From: Puniceicoccaceae bacterium
GTDB lineage: Bacteria > Verrucomicrobiota > Verrucomicrobiia > Opitutales > JAFGAQ01
Assembly: GCA_040224245.1 (NCBI GenBank)
Contig: JBEGIR010000074.1
Coordinates: forward strand, 48,546-112,545
Length of the DNA: 64,000 nucleotides
Reading direction: 5' to 3'
How positions within the stretch are numbered: the first letter of the stretch is position 1; each line of letters opens with the position of its first letter. This document shows, piece after piece, positions 1 to 8,048 of this stretch. A program made the position numbers and the translations under genes. A model generated the notes under the pieces. The model was not told the origin of the DNA, ran no database searches, and saw only the letters and a list, made by a program, of their open reading frames with translations.

Positions 1-1006
1 ATTGCTCTTGGTACTGTTCGGGCACTGTCCAGCCATCGGCATGAATCCGAATGGTGCAGGCCTCGGGGTCCTGTTGCCATTCGACGTGGATGGGGTTTCC
101 GGATGTGCTGAACTTGATAGCGGTTTCCAGCAGGGCGTTGAAGACCAGTTTGCCATATTCCCGATTGCAGGAGAGGGACTGCCCGGGGTCGCCCTTGAGC
201 TGAATCTGAACATCGGATGCGTTGAGCAGGGGCTGCAGCGACTCCGATGCTTCTTCGAGCAATTCCTGCACGGGCTGTTCCTGGCTCGGTGTCTCGAGTT
301 CGTTGAGATTGAGCCGGGTCAGAACGGTAGCGTGATTGACGATGTTGAGCAGCTTTTGGTGCGAGGCCCAGAAGATGTTTTGAAAACTTCGCGAATCCTC
401 CTCGGAAAGGGGATGGCCGCCCAACAGTTCATCGGCGATGCCCAGCCCAACCAGAGGGGAGCGAAGCTCGTGGGAGATGAGGCGCAGGAAGTCGTTTTTG
501 GCTTCGTCGAGGGATTGCAGTCGTTTGTGGAGTTCCTTGAGTTCCTCGTGGGCCTGCTGCAGGGCTTCGGTTCGCTCGGTCACCTGAGCTTCGAGCGATT
601 GATTGCGGTGCTGCAGTTCCTGCTGCAAGCGCTGGATTTTCAGGTGGGTGTTGACCCGGGCAAGCACTTCCTGGGGATCGACGGGTTTGGAGATGTAGTC
701 CACAGCGCCCATTTCAAAGGCAATCACCTTGTTGAAGGACTCTCCGATGGCACTGATGAACAGCACCGGAATGTGTTTGAAACGACTATTGTTTTTGATC
801 TGCTTGCAGAGTTCGTAACCGTCCATCACCGGCATGTGCAAATCGATGAGTGCGAGGTCAGGGATTTCCGCCTGGATGCTGTTGAGGGCGAGGCGTCCGT
901 TTTTGGCGGTGCGCACCCGGTAGCCTTTTGTTTCAAGGATCTTGCTGAGCACCTCGAGGTTATCGGGATTGTCGTCAGCAAGCAGGATGGTTGGGACAGA
1001 TTGCAT
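1..1006 (-). CDS. Receiver-histidine kinase hybrid, partial (3' end beyond window), ATP boxes degenerate
   Basis: 335 codons are visible from ATG at 1006; the gene runs off the window. Residues 5-120 form a CheY-like receiver: acidic pair DD at 11-12, phospho-acceptor Asp55 (LALIDLHMP) and Lys107 (ISKPVD). A coiled coil follows (about 122-168), then a HisKA domain with H-box ISHELRSPL and His179. The start of a HATPase_c domain is present, but its N-box reads LLETAIKFS, with Thr295 where the Mg/ATP-binding Asn is expected. The G1 region reads HADGWTVP, where DxGxGIP is usual. There is no transmembrane or sensor domain, so it is predicted cytoplasmic. It lies 36 bp downstream of the three-sensor hybrid kinase and is probably co-transcribed. 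A receiver-kinase relay partner is likely; loss of kinase activity is an inference from the two altered boxes. Confidence 0.85.
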   Translation of the reverse strand, partial: MQSVPTILLADDNPDNLEVLSKILETKGYRVRTAKNGRLALNSIQAEIPDLALIDLHMPVMDGYELCKQIKNNSRFKHIPVLFISAIGESFNKVIAFEMGAVDYISKPVDPQEVLARVNTHLKIQRLQQELQHRNQSLEAQVTERTEALQQAHEELKELHKRLQSLDEAKNDFLRLISHELRSPLVGLGIADELLGGHPLSEEDSRSFQNIFWASHQKLLNIVNHATVLTRLNLNELETPSQEQPVQELLEEASESLQPLLNASDVQIQLKGDPGQSLSCNREYGKLVFNALLETAIKFSTSGNPIHVEWQQDPEACTIRIHADGWTVPEQYQEQ

Positions 1007-1042
1007 GGTGTGGGAGTCAAAAATCAGTTTCGCCACTGCGAT

Positions 1043-4000
1043 CTACACATGATCCTCCATCAGAGCGCAGATGGACTCGAACGCATAGGTGTCGATGTGG
1101 TGATTCATGAAGGCAATTACGGTTGGTGGAATATCGGTTGCAGTGCTCAGCAACTCGTGCAATGCATTCCTGTCGCCGACAGTGGCAAGGTAGTGGATTT
1201 TTCGGCGAGTTTCCAGTTCAATGGACTGAATCTCGGGTTTCAGATTCTCCGCATTCAGAGAGGGATCCGAAGCATCGCTGTCGGCGTAGATGTATTCGAG
1301 TTGCAGTTGATCGCGCAGGATCTCGAGCAGTTCCAGCTCCTGAAAGGGTTTGCTGATAAAGGCACTGGCTCCGGATTCCAGAATATGGGCTTTTTCTTCC
1401 TCGAGCGCACTGGCACTGATGGCGACAATCGGAATGGAAGCGGTGGAAGCATCCTGCCTGATGTGCCGGGATGCCTCAATCCCGCCCATGCGTGGCATGA
1501 CGACATCCATGAGAATGAGGTCAGGCTGCCAGCTGCGCGCAAGGTCGATGGCCTCGATGCCGTTCATGGCTTTCTGGCACACGAACCCCAGCGGCTGCAG
1601 GGTGCGCCGCAGGATGTCGATGTTGGTCTCCTGGTCATCCACAATCAGGATTTTGCGTCCGCAGCTGCCAGGGGCCAGGCATTGCACTGTCCGGACATCC
1701 GGGTCGGCCTGGAGCGCGATGGGTTGCCCGCGCGATGTGAGAAAGTGAAAGGTGAAGGTAGAACCCTCGCCAAGGGTGCTTTCGGCGTAAATGTTACCCT
1801 TGAGCAGTCGCGAAAATTCGCGACTGATTGCGAGTCCGAGTCCGGTCCCTCCCTCGCGGGATCGCCCACCGTCGACCTGTTCAAAGCTTTCGAAGACGCT
1901 TTCGAGCTGGTCAGCCGGGATGCCGATGCCCGTATCGATGACACGCGTGAGGATCTGCAAATCGTGAACAGAGTCTGCCTCAGCACTGGCGATGCGCGGC
2001 ACATCGATGGACTCAACCTCGACGGTTACACTGCCCTTGCGGGTGAACTTGATGGCATTGCCAATGAGGTTCATCAGAATCTGGCGCAGCATCTTGGCGT
2101 CGGACTGGATGAACTGGGGCACGGATGAAGCCTTGGTAATGTGAAGCGCGATGGACTGGCTCTGCGCACGCTCCTGCATGATGATCTGGATGTCGTCGAG
2201 CAGGGCGTAGAAATCGAGGGTTTGGGGCTGAGGCTGCATGCGCCCGGCCTCGATTTTGGCCATTTCAAGAATCTCGTTGATGATGGTGAGCAGGTGGGCA
2301 CCTGCCTTGTTGATCGCGCGCAGGTTTCGGATCTGGTCGTACGACAGATTGGTATCCTTTTGCAGGAGATTGGAATACCCGATGATGGCGTTCATCGGAG
2401 TGCGGATTTCATGGCTCATGTTTGCCAGGAAGCGACTTTTGCTCTGGCTTGCGCGCTCGGCATCCTCCTTTGCATCGTGCAGGCGCAGTTCGGAGTCGCG
2501 CCGCAACATGAGGTTGAGAAACAGTTGGCTGATGGTGTTGAGCAGGTAGCGTTCTTCGACGCCCCACTCGCGAACACCCTGAGTGGAAAACAGGCCAACG
2601 TAGCCAAAAATGCGCCCCTGATCGATCATGGGCAGTTCAAGGATAGCGGTGATGTTTTGGGTTTGCAGACGGTCCTTGTCCGCCTGGGGAAGCAAGCTGT
2701 CGTGCTGCACGTCCGGGAGCAGAACCGCAGCACCGGATGCAAAAAACTGACGGTACCAGAATGAACTCTGGTGAAAACGCAGGGACTTGAGTTGAGCAAT
2801 ATCTCCGCTGAAACTGGCGTCCCCGATGAGGTGGGTGAGATGGTAGGTCTTATCGACAGGATCAAACTGGAACAGGTGACCGCCGTTGACTCCGCAAAAT
2901 TGTGCCACCTCGAGGATGGCACCCTCGATGGCGTCATGGACCTCGTCCAATTTCAGATTGAGGAATGGAGTAAAGATGGAACTGATCAGCTGTTCTCCCG
3001 CAACCTTGCGGTTGAGGGCTGCCTCAGCGATACGGGTGCGCGCGATCTGTTTTTTCAGGCGCCAGGTCCAGTAGGCAAAGAGCAGCGCAAGCAGGAACAA
3101 GGGAAGGGCGACCTTCCAGAGCAGGCTGAAATCGAGACGGGAGCGAAGCTCGACGGCGATCCATTTCCGGGTGAGCTGGTTGCGTTCGTCGACGCGGATC
3201 GAGTCGAGCGCCTTTTCCAACAGTGTCAGCAGATGCGGTTCTCCCGCATGGGTGGCAATGCGGGGTTCAAAAAAGTAGGGAGTGTGGTGGGAAACCGACA
3301 CGTCAGAAATTCCCTGATGGGCAATGTGATAGCCAGCCTTGAGCACCGTGCTCAGCAGGGCATCGGCATCGTGACGCTGCAGGGAGCGAAGTGCGGTGGG
3401 AAGATCCTGCACGGTGTGAATGTCGAGTTCGGGAAGTTCCATCCGGAGCGTTTGCACCACCTGCTCACCCTCAACGGCGATGACGCGCTTACCGATCCAC
3501 CCTTGTATCGAATCAATGCCCGGAAGATTGCCAGGAGTGAACATGACGACAGGCAGGCTGAGGATCGGTGCGGACCAGTTGACAGCGGGGGTGGAAGTCG
3601 ATGATGGAACGGGAGTTTCCGCACCAAAGAGAAAGTGTACCTTTTGCGCTTCCAGTGCGCTGAGCGCTGCTTGTGGAGTATCGAAGGCCGTGACGGTGTA
3701 TTCGATCTGGAGTGCATCAGCGATGAGTTCCAGCAGGTCCACCCAAAGGCCTTTTGCATCATTGTTTCTGTCCCGGAAAAAGAGAGGCGGGTGTCCATCG
3801 AGCACGCCTACGGTCAGTGTCGGGTTGGCATCGAGCCAGGCGAGTTCATCCGAGTCCAGTTGAATGGCACGTGGCAGGATGACATAGCGTTCGACGATGG
3901 TTTGTTTTTCGTGTTCCGAAAGAGTGGAGAGTGCCTTGTTGAAGATGGATAACAACTCGGGCCAGTCGTTCCGGACAGCGATGCGCATTTGCGCATCCTC

Positions 4001-5413
4001 AATTTGCAACCAGCTGGCGATGCGCAGTTCGTTGAGCAGGTGGATGCGCTGGAGATACAGCACACTGGCGGCATTTCCCACATAGGCATGGGCTTTGCCC
4101 TGTGAAACTGCGAGCAAGGCATCAAGCGTGTTGCTGGTTTGCAGAATATTGGCTTCGGGTACCTGCTCCCTCACATGGCGCTCATTCCAGTGATCGACTT
4201 CTGCGGCAACCGTGAGTCCCTTGAGGTCAACCAGGTCGCGCACCATGACCCCGTCGTCGCGGGTGACAATGCAGATGGGGGCATTGAAGGTCCAATCCGA
4301 GAAGTGAAGGAAGCGATTGCGCTCGGTGTTGGGTACCATGCTGGGTTGCACATCAAGCTCCTTGCGTTCGAGCATGGTCTCAAGCTCAGACCAGTTGCCA
4401 TGCACGGGTTCGAGCCTCAGTCCCAGCCGCTCTGCAAGGTTGCGCAGCATGTCTGCGTGGATACCGACATAGTTTCCTTGTTTGTCGAGAAACTCGAATG
4501 GTGGAAAATCGGTCATCGCGGCAACGCGCAGGGTTGGGTTTGCCTTTAGCCAGTCCCGTTCTTTATCGGACAGCAGTGCGGTCAGTGGGGGTGATGCGGC
4601 CCGCAGGTTCCATCGTTCAAAAATAGAGTGACGTGCGGGAGCAGTGATCCGGGTCAGTGCCTTGGAAAGAATCTGATGCAGCATGGGCCAGTCGTCGCGC
4701 ACGGCAAGATGCTGGTCAAATCCACCCACGGCGTAGATGCCCGATGCGATGACGTTGGAGATCCCGTTCAGATTGCACAGATAGTCGGCGGTGCCCATCA
4801 CCCCCACAAACGCATCGGTATGTCCCAGTGAAACAGAGAGAATCGCTTCGAGCACGGAGTTGTAGGAACGGAAATCCGCATCGGGGAAGTCACGGATCAC
4901 TCGCTCCGAGGATGCGTAGTGATAGACGAGGGCAATGCGTTTGTCCGCCAGATCTCCCTTCGAGCGCACTGTGCGGTTCTGCCGATGCGTGTAAATCATC
5001 AGCGGACTCTGGATGTACGGTTCTGTGAACAGGGCAAAGGTTGCCCGTTCAGCGGTTGGCACAATATTGGTGACCAGGTCAAGATGCCCCTCTTCAAGCG
5101 ACCCGAGAATTTGCTGCCAGGAGAGATCGGGAACCACCTCAAAGCGCAGACCGGTCAGCTGCTCAAGCTGCGCGAGGTAGTCAATGGCTATGCCGTCATA
5201 CTGTCCTTCGGGATCGCGAAAGCTGTAGGGAGGATAGCCAGGGTCGAGACCGACACGGATGACGGGATGCTGCTCGATCCACCTGGATTCGTCGTCAGTC
5301 CAGAATACCGGGTTCTGAGCGTGCAATGACATCTGCAGCAACAGGAGCAGTGCGGTTTGCAGCAGGCGCAGTTGGCGCGGAGCAAATACGGAAGACGAAG
5401 AGGGGTCTGGCAT
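1043..5413 (-). CDS. BvgS/EvgS-like hybrid sensor kinase with three periplasmic binding domains
   Basis: 1456 aa from ATG 5413; an in-frame TTG at 5434 is possible but has no ribosome site. Order of domains: signal peptide (about 1-33), three tandem SBP_bac_3 domains (about 43-262, 283-508, 520-753), one membrane helix (764-784), a GAF domain (about 820-970), HisKA with NMSHEIRTPMN (His1001), and HATPase_c with intact N-box NLIGNAIKF, G1 DTGIGIP and G2 GGTGLGL. A receiver domain has Asp1303 in LILMDVVMP and Lys1355 in ISKPF. A 70-residue C-terminal tail looks helical, but I see no Hpt histidine motif. The family autophosphorylates on His and passes phosphate to its own receiver. BvgS proteins usually have two such sensor domains, so three is unusual. 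The ligand is unknown; amino acids or small organic acids are typical for this fold. Confidence 0.93.
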   Translation of the reverse strand: MPDPSSSSVFAPRQLRLLQTALLLLLQMSLHAQNPVFWTDDESRWIEQHPVIRVGLDPGYPPYSFRDPEGQYDGIAIDYLAQLEQLTGLRFEVVPDLSWQQILGSLEEGHLDLVTNIVPTAERATFALFTEPYIQSPLMIYTHRQNRTVRSKGDLADKRIALVYHYASSERVIRDFPDADFRSYNSVLEAILSVSLGHTDAFVGVMGTADYLCNLNGISNVIASGIYAVGGFDQHLAVRDDWPMLHQILSKALTRITAPARHSIFERWNLRAASPPLTALLSDKERDWLKANPTLRVAAMTDFPPFEFLDKQGNYVGIHADMLRNLAERLGLRLEPVHGNWSELETMLERKELDVQPSMVPNTERNRFLHFSDWTFNAPICIVTRDDGVMVRDLVDLKGLTVAAEVDHWNERHVREQVPEANILQTSNTLDALLAVSQGKAHAYVGNAASVLYLQRIHLLNELRIASWLQIEDAQMRIAVRNDWPELLSIFNKALSTLSEHEKQTIVERYVILPRAIQLDSDELAWLDANPTLTVGVLDGHPPLFFRDRNNDAKGLWVDLLELIADALQIEYTVTAFDTPQAALSALEAQKVHFLFGAETPVPSSTSTPAVNWSAPILSLPVVMFTPGNLPGIDSIQGWIGKRVIAVEGEQVVQTLRMELPELDIHTVQDLPTALRSLQRHDADALLSTVLKAGYHIAHQGISDVSVSHHTPYFFEPRIATHAGEPHLLTLLEKALDSIRVDERNQLTRKWIAVELRSRLDFSLLWKVALPLFLLALLFAYWTWRLKKQIARTRIAEAALNRKVAGEQLISSIFTPFLNLKLDEVHDAIEGAILEVAQFCGVNGGHLFQFDPVDKTYHLTHLIGDASFSGDIAQLKSLRFHQSSFWYRQFFASGAAVLLPDVQHDSLLPQADKDRLQTQNITAILELPMIDQGRIFGYVGLFSTQGVREWGVEERYLLNTISQLFLNLMLRRDSELRLHDAKEDAERASQSKSRFLANMSHEIRTPMNAIIGYSNLLQKDTNLSYDQIRNLRAINKAGAHLLTIINEILEMAKIEAGRMQPQPQTLDFYALLDDIQIIMQERAQSQSIALHITKASSVPQFIQSDAKMLRQILMNLIGNAIKFTRKGSVTVEVESIDVPRIASAEADSVHDLQILTRVIDTGIGIPADQLESVFESFEQVDGGRSREGGTGLGLAISREFSRLLKGNIYAESTLGEGSTFTFHFLTSRGQPIALQADPDVRTVQCLAPGSCGRKILIVDDQETNIDILRRTLQPLGFVCQKAMNGIEAIDLARSWQPDLILMDVVMPRMGGIEASRHIRQDASTASIPIVAISASALEEEKAHILESGASAFISKPFQELELLEILRDQLQLEYIYADSDASDPSLNAENLKPEIQSIELETRRKIHYLATVGDRNALHELLSTATDIPPTVIAFMNHHIDTYAFESICALMEDHV

Positions 5414-5518
5414 CGGAAATCGTCGAGCCTGCAAATTGACACAGGTTGGTCATGTGTGCAAGTTCGGCTGCGCTTCTTCCGGTTCTGTGCAAAGCGGACT
5501 CGTGTTTCGCCTGCACGA

Positions 5519-6418
5519 TCAGCTGAACAGGATGAGCAGGATACCCGCCAGAATGCCTATTACGCAGGGCAGCTTACGCCAGAACTGTTGTTCCCGATAC
5601 AGGTATGTGCCAACCGCAAACGTGACGACCACAGCGGAGCGGCGCAGGCACGAGATCACCGAAATCATGGCATCTTCCTGAGTGAGCGCACTGAAATAAC
5701 TGAAATCGGCGGCGAGCAGGGCGATGCCGATGGCAGGGATGGACCAGCGCCATTCAAAACGGGTGCGGGGCCACCAGTTCTTGAGCCAACCCCAAAACGG
5801 GATCAGCATGAACAGCACGAGATAGATCGAAAACCACGACTGAACAGTGGATACCTTCATTCCCCGGGTTGAGAGCAGAAACTTGTCCCACAGACCCGAA
5901 CCCGCACCGGCAATCGTGGCGGCGATGATCAGCCAGATCCAGCGATTGTTGTGAAAGTGAATGCCTTCGCGGCGACCGACGCGCGCCAGGGCGAAGAAAA
6001 AGATCAGGGTGATTGCGATACCCAGCCATTGTTGTGTGTTGGGACTTTCGTGAAACAGCAATAGCGCACCCACCAGGGTGTAGAGAGGACGTGTGGCTCC
6101 GATCACACTCGCGATGCTGATGGGCAGGTGCTTCATTGCAAAATATCCGCAGAGCCAGGAAATGCCGACGATGCAGGCCTTGATGAGCAGAAAACCATGC
6201 TCCAGAAAAGTGGGTGCTTCCACGACCAGGGCGCTGACTGGAATCGAGGCGGGATGCAGTGCCGACCAGATGACCAGGGGAAGCCAGAGCGCCGCGCAGG
6301 TGAGGTTTGAGATCAGCAGAACCGGGAGCACGGCGTTGCCGCGCACGGATTGTTTCTTCAGCAGATCGTAGGCACCGAGAATCAATCCCGATGCCATGCC
6401 CAGGTAAAGCCAGTTCAT
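5519..6418 (-). CDS. EamA/DMT-family membrane transporter
   Basis: 299 aa from ATG 6418; an in-frame GTG at 6427 would add three residues, and neither has a clear Shine-Dalgarno. The protein is almost wholly hydrophobic, with about ten helices arranged as two EamA repeats of five. The first repeat begins LYLGMASGLILGAYD and includes the family-typical stretch around SVIGATRPLYTLVGALLL; the second begins WIWLIIAATIAGAGSGLWDK. It is predicted to sit in the inner membrane and export or import a small metabolite, but the substrate cannot be read from sequence. It is followed by the sensor kinase gene after 105 bp on the same strand, so shared transcription is possible but not shown. Confidence 0.88.
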   Translation of the reverse strand: MNWLYLGMASGLILGAYDLLKKQSVRGNAVLPVLLISNLTCAALWLPLVIWSALHPASIPVSALVVEAPTFLEHGFLLIKACIVGISWLCGYFAMKHLPISIASVIGATRPLYTLVGALLLFHESPNTQQWLGIAITLIFFFALARVGRREGIHFHNNRWIWLIIAATIAGAGSGLWDKFLLSTRGMKVSTVQSWFSIYLVLFMLIPFWGWLKNWWPRTRFEWRWSIPAIGIALLAADFSYFSALTQEDAMISVISCLRRSAVVVTFAVGTYLYREQQFWRKLPCVIGILAGILLILFS

Positions 6419-6427
6419 GTGGCCCAC

Positions 6428-6690
6428 TCATGACGCATGCCCGGTGACCTTGCGATTTCTTTTTTGGCGGCAATCGGAATGCAGGATTGGGGATGATGGA
6501 GCATTTCGGGATGTTGAATCAATGGGAACAAGGCATTGATCAGGTTGCTGCAATCGGTTCCCCGTGCCGCATCCGGACATCGTTAATAACTTCCAATATC
6601 TTGCGCTTGTCTTCGTGTCGGGAATTCGGCCTGATTATTTCTTTCTATTTCAGTGGCTTATGGATTTGTTTAGGAAAACTTTTTGACCTC
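6428..6690. other. Intergenic stretch upstream of the nrd promoter
   Basis: Together with the promoter and leader this is a roughly 400-bp gap between the divergently transcribed DMT transporter and nrdB. I see no credible coding frame, RNA gene or repeat in this part. The organised signals all lie to its right, at 6692-6741. Confidence 0.6.
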
Positions 6691-6691
6691 G

Positions 6692-6719
6692 TTGACACAA
6701 TATATTGGGTTCTTATGAT
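6692..6719 (+). promoter_or_regulatory. Sigma-70-type promoter of nrdBA
   Basis: A perfect -35 box TTGACA (6692-6697) is separated by 16 bp from the -10 box TATGAT (6714-6719), which matches the TATAAT consensus at five of six positions. Transcription should start near 6726, giving a leader of about 90 nt before the nrdB ATG at 6816. The first NrdR box overlaps the -35 box and the spacer, as expected for a repressor that blocks polymerase. Confidence 0.8.
6695..6710 (+). promoter_or_regulatory. NrdR box 1
   Basis: ACACAATATATTGGGT matches the NrdR box consensus (acaCaATATAttGtgt) at 15 of 16 positions. It begins inside the -35 hexamer. NrdR is the ATP/dATP-sensing repressor of ribonucleotide reductase operons; its own gene is not in this window. 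Confidence 0.85.
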
Positions 6720-6725
6720 GTTTTG

Positions 6726-6741
6726 CTACCATATCTTGTGT
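6726..6741 (+). promoter_or_regulatory. NrdR box 2
   Basis: CTACCATATCTTGTGT matches the NrdR consensus at 12 of 16 positions. The centre-to-centre distance from box 1 is 31 bp (15-bp linker), that is three helical turns, the canonical spacing for paired NrdR boxes. It covers the predicted transcription start. Confidence 0.78.
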
Positions 6742-6815
6742 TTTGGGTCCTCTGATGTTACCCTTTCACAACCGTCATCCCTACGTTAGAATCACCTTTT
6801 TTAGAGAATTTGCCC

Positions 6816-7907
6816 ATGGAAACCATCACGATTGAAGTTGGAGGAAGAACCTTCGAACTCGACAAGCAGAAGGCGGAGCGCGCCTACGAATCCAAACGCG
6901 TCATCAATGGCAAGGACACCATGTATTTCAACATCCTTCCGCTGAAGTACCAATGGGCTTACGATCTTTACAAAACCATGAAGTCCAATCATTGGGAGCC
7001 GGAAGACATCCCGATGCAGCGGGACTGTGAGCAGTGGCGCTCTTCGGATGGCAGCATATCGGATATTGACCGGTGGATCATCAAAATGGGGATCGGGTAT
7101 TTCTCAGCTGCCGAAGGCATTGTTGGAGACAACATTATCCACGTCGTGCGGGAAGTGGTCACCGCACCCGAACTCAAGCTCGTGCTGGGTCGCCACGCAC
7201 ACGAGGAAAACATCCACGCTGACAGCCTGGTCTACATGATCAGTTCGCTTGGACTCAACCCCCACGAGTGTGAGGCCATGTTTGAGGACATCCCGACGAT
7301 TGTGAAGAAGAATAACTTTGTCGTATCCAATTCCCGGTCACTGCGCCGGGATCTGGACCTCACTCAGACGGAGAACAAGCAGGCACTCGCCACCAATGTG
7401 TTTCTTTTTGGGCAGTGCATGGAAGGCACGCAGTTTTATGGATTGTTTGGCATGGTGTTGTCGCTCTACCGGCAGAATAAGTTCCCGGGCATCGGACAGA
7501 TGTTCCGCTACACGCTTCGGGATGAGTCCAACCATATCGAGCTGTTCCGCACCTTGCTGGTTGATCTGGTGAGTGAAAATCCCGACATCTGGACCTCTGA
7601 GTTCAAGACCTCCCTGCGCAACCTGATGGCGGAAGCCATCCGGCTGGAGAAAGAGTTCATTCGCGACTGCCTGCCTGTAGATGCGCTGGGCCTTAAGGCA
7701 GACGATTTCCTGACGTACATTGACTTCATCGCTGACCGCCGCCTGGAGGGGGTTGGACTCGAGCCGTTGAATCCGGGAGTGGGAAATCCGCTGCCCTGGC
7801 TGGCCGAGATGATGGACATCAATAAGGAGCAAAATTTCTTTGAGGGGCGTGTGACCGAATATCGCAAAGCGTCTTCCCTGAATGTGGTCGATGATGATGA
7901 ACTCTGA
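6816..7907 (+). CDS. nrdB: Ribonucleotide reductase small subunit, class Ic-like (no radical tyrosine)
   Basis: 363 aa from ATG 6816 (GAG nine bases upstream; a TTG six bases earlier is less likely). With NrdA it makes deoxyribonucleotides from ribonucleotides. The dinuclear-metal ligands are visible: Glu100, Glu131 and His134 (EENIH), Glu203 (CMEGTQF), Glu237 and His240 (RDESNH). The position four residues after the first His, occupied by radical Tyr122 in E. coli, is Leu138. The first ligand is Glu rather than Asp. Both traits characterise class Ic (Chlamydia-type) subunits, which use a Mn/Fe cofactor instead of a tyrosyl radical. The C-terminal tail keeps Tyr349 (TEYRK) for radical transfer. 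It is first in the nrdBA operon, 141 bp before nrdA. Confidence 0.95.
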   Translation: METITIEVGGRTFELDKQKAERAYESKRVINGKDTMYFNILPLKYQWAYDLYKTMKSNHWEPEDIPMQRDCEQWRSSDGSISDIDRWIIKMGIGYFSAAEGIVGDNIIHVVREVVTAPELKLVLGRHAHEENIHADSLVYMISSLGLNPHECEAMFEDIPTIVKKNNFVVSNSRSLRRDLDLTQTENKQALATNVFLFGQCMEGTQFYGLFGMVLSLYRQNKFPGIGQMFRYTLRDESNHIELFRTLLVDLVSENPDIWTSEFKTSLRNLMAEAIRLEKEFIRDCLPVDALGLKADDFLTYIDFIADRRLEGVGLEPLNPGVGNPLPWLAEMMDINKEQNFFEGRVTEYRKASSLNVVDDDEL

Positions 7908-8048
7908 TCCACACTTCCGGTAAAGCGGTCCCACCACTCTCGAATCCAATCGTCAAATACCTGAATCTCCCTGGTCGTTGAGGACTTTCTGGACGGCTCA
8001 CTCTTTGAGCGGAAAAGAAGCCTCTTCGAACCAAAAACCTGTTTTGCC

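Noticed and set aside
2..2128. A 708-codon open frame on the plus strand
   Set aside because: It lies exactly antisense to the two sensor-kinase genes, whose translations have full domain matches; the frame has no recognisable protein content.
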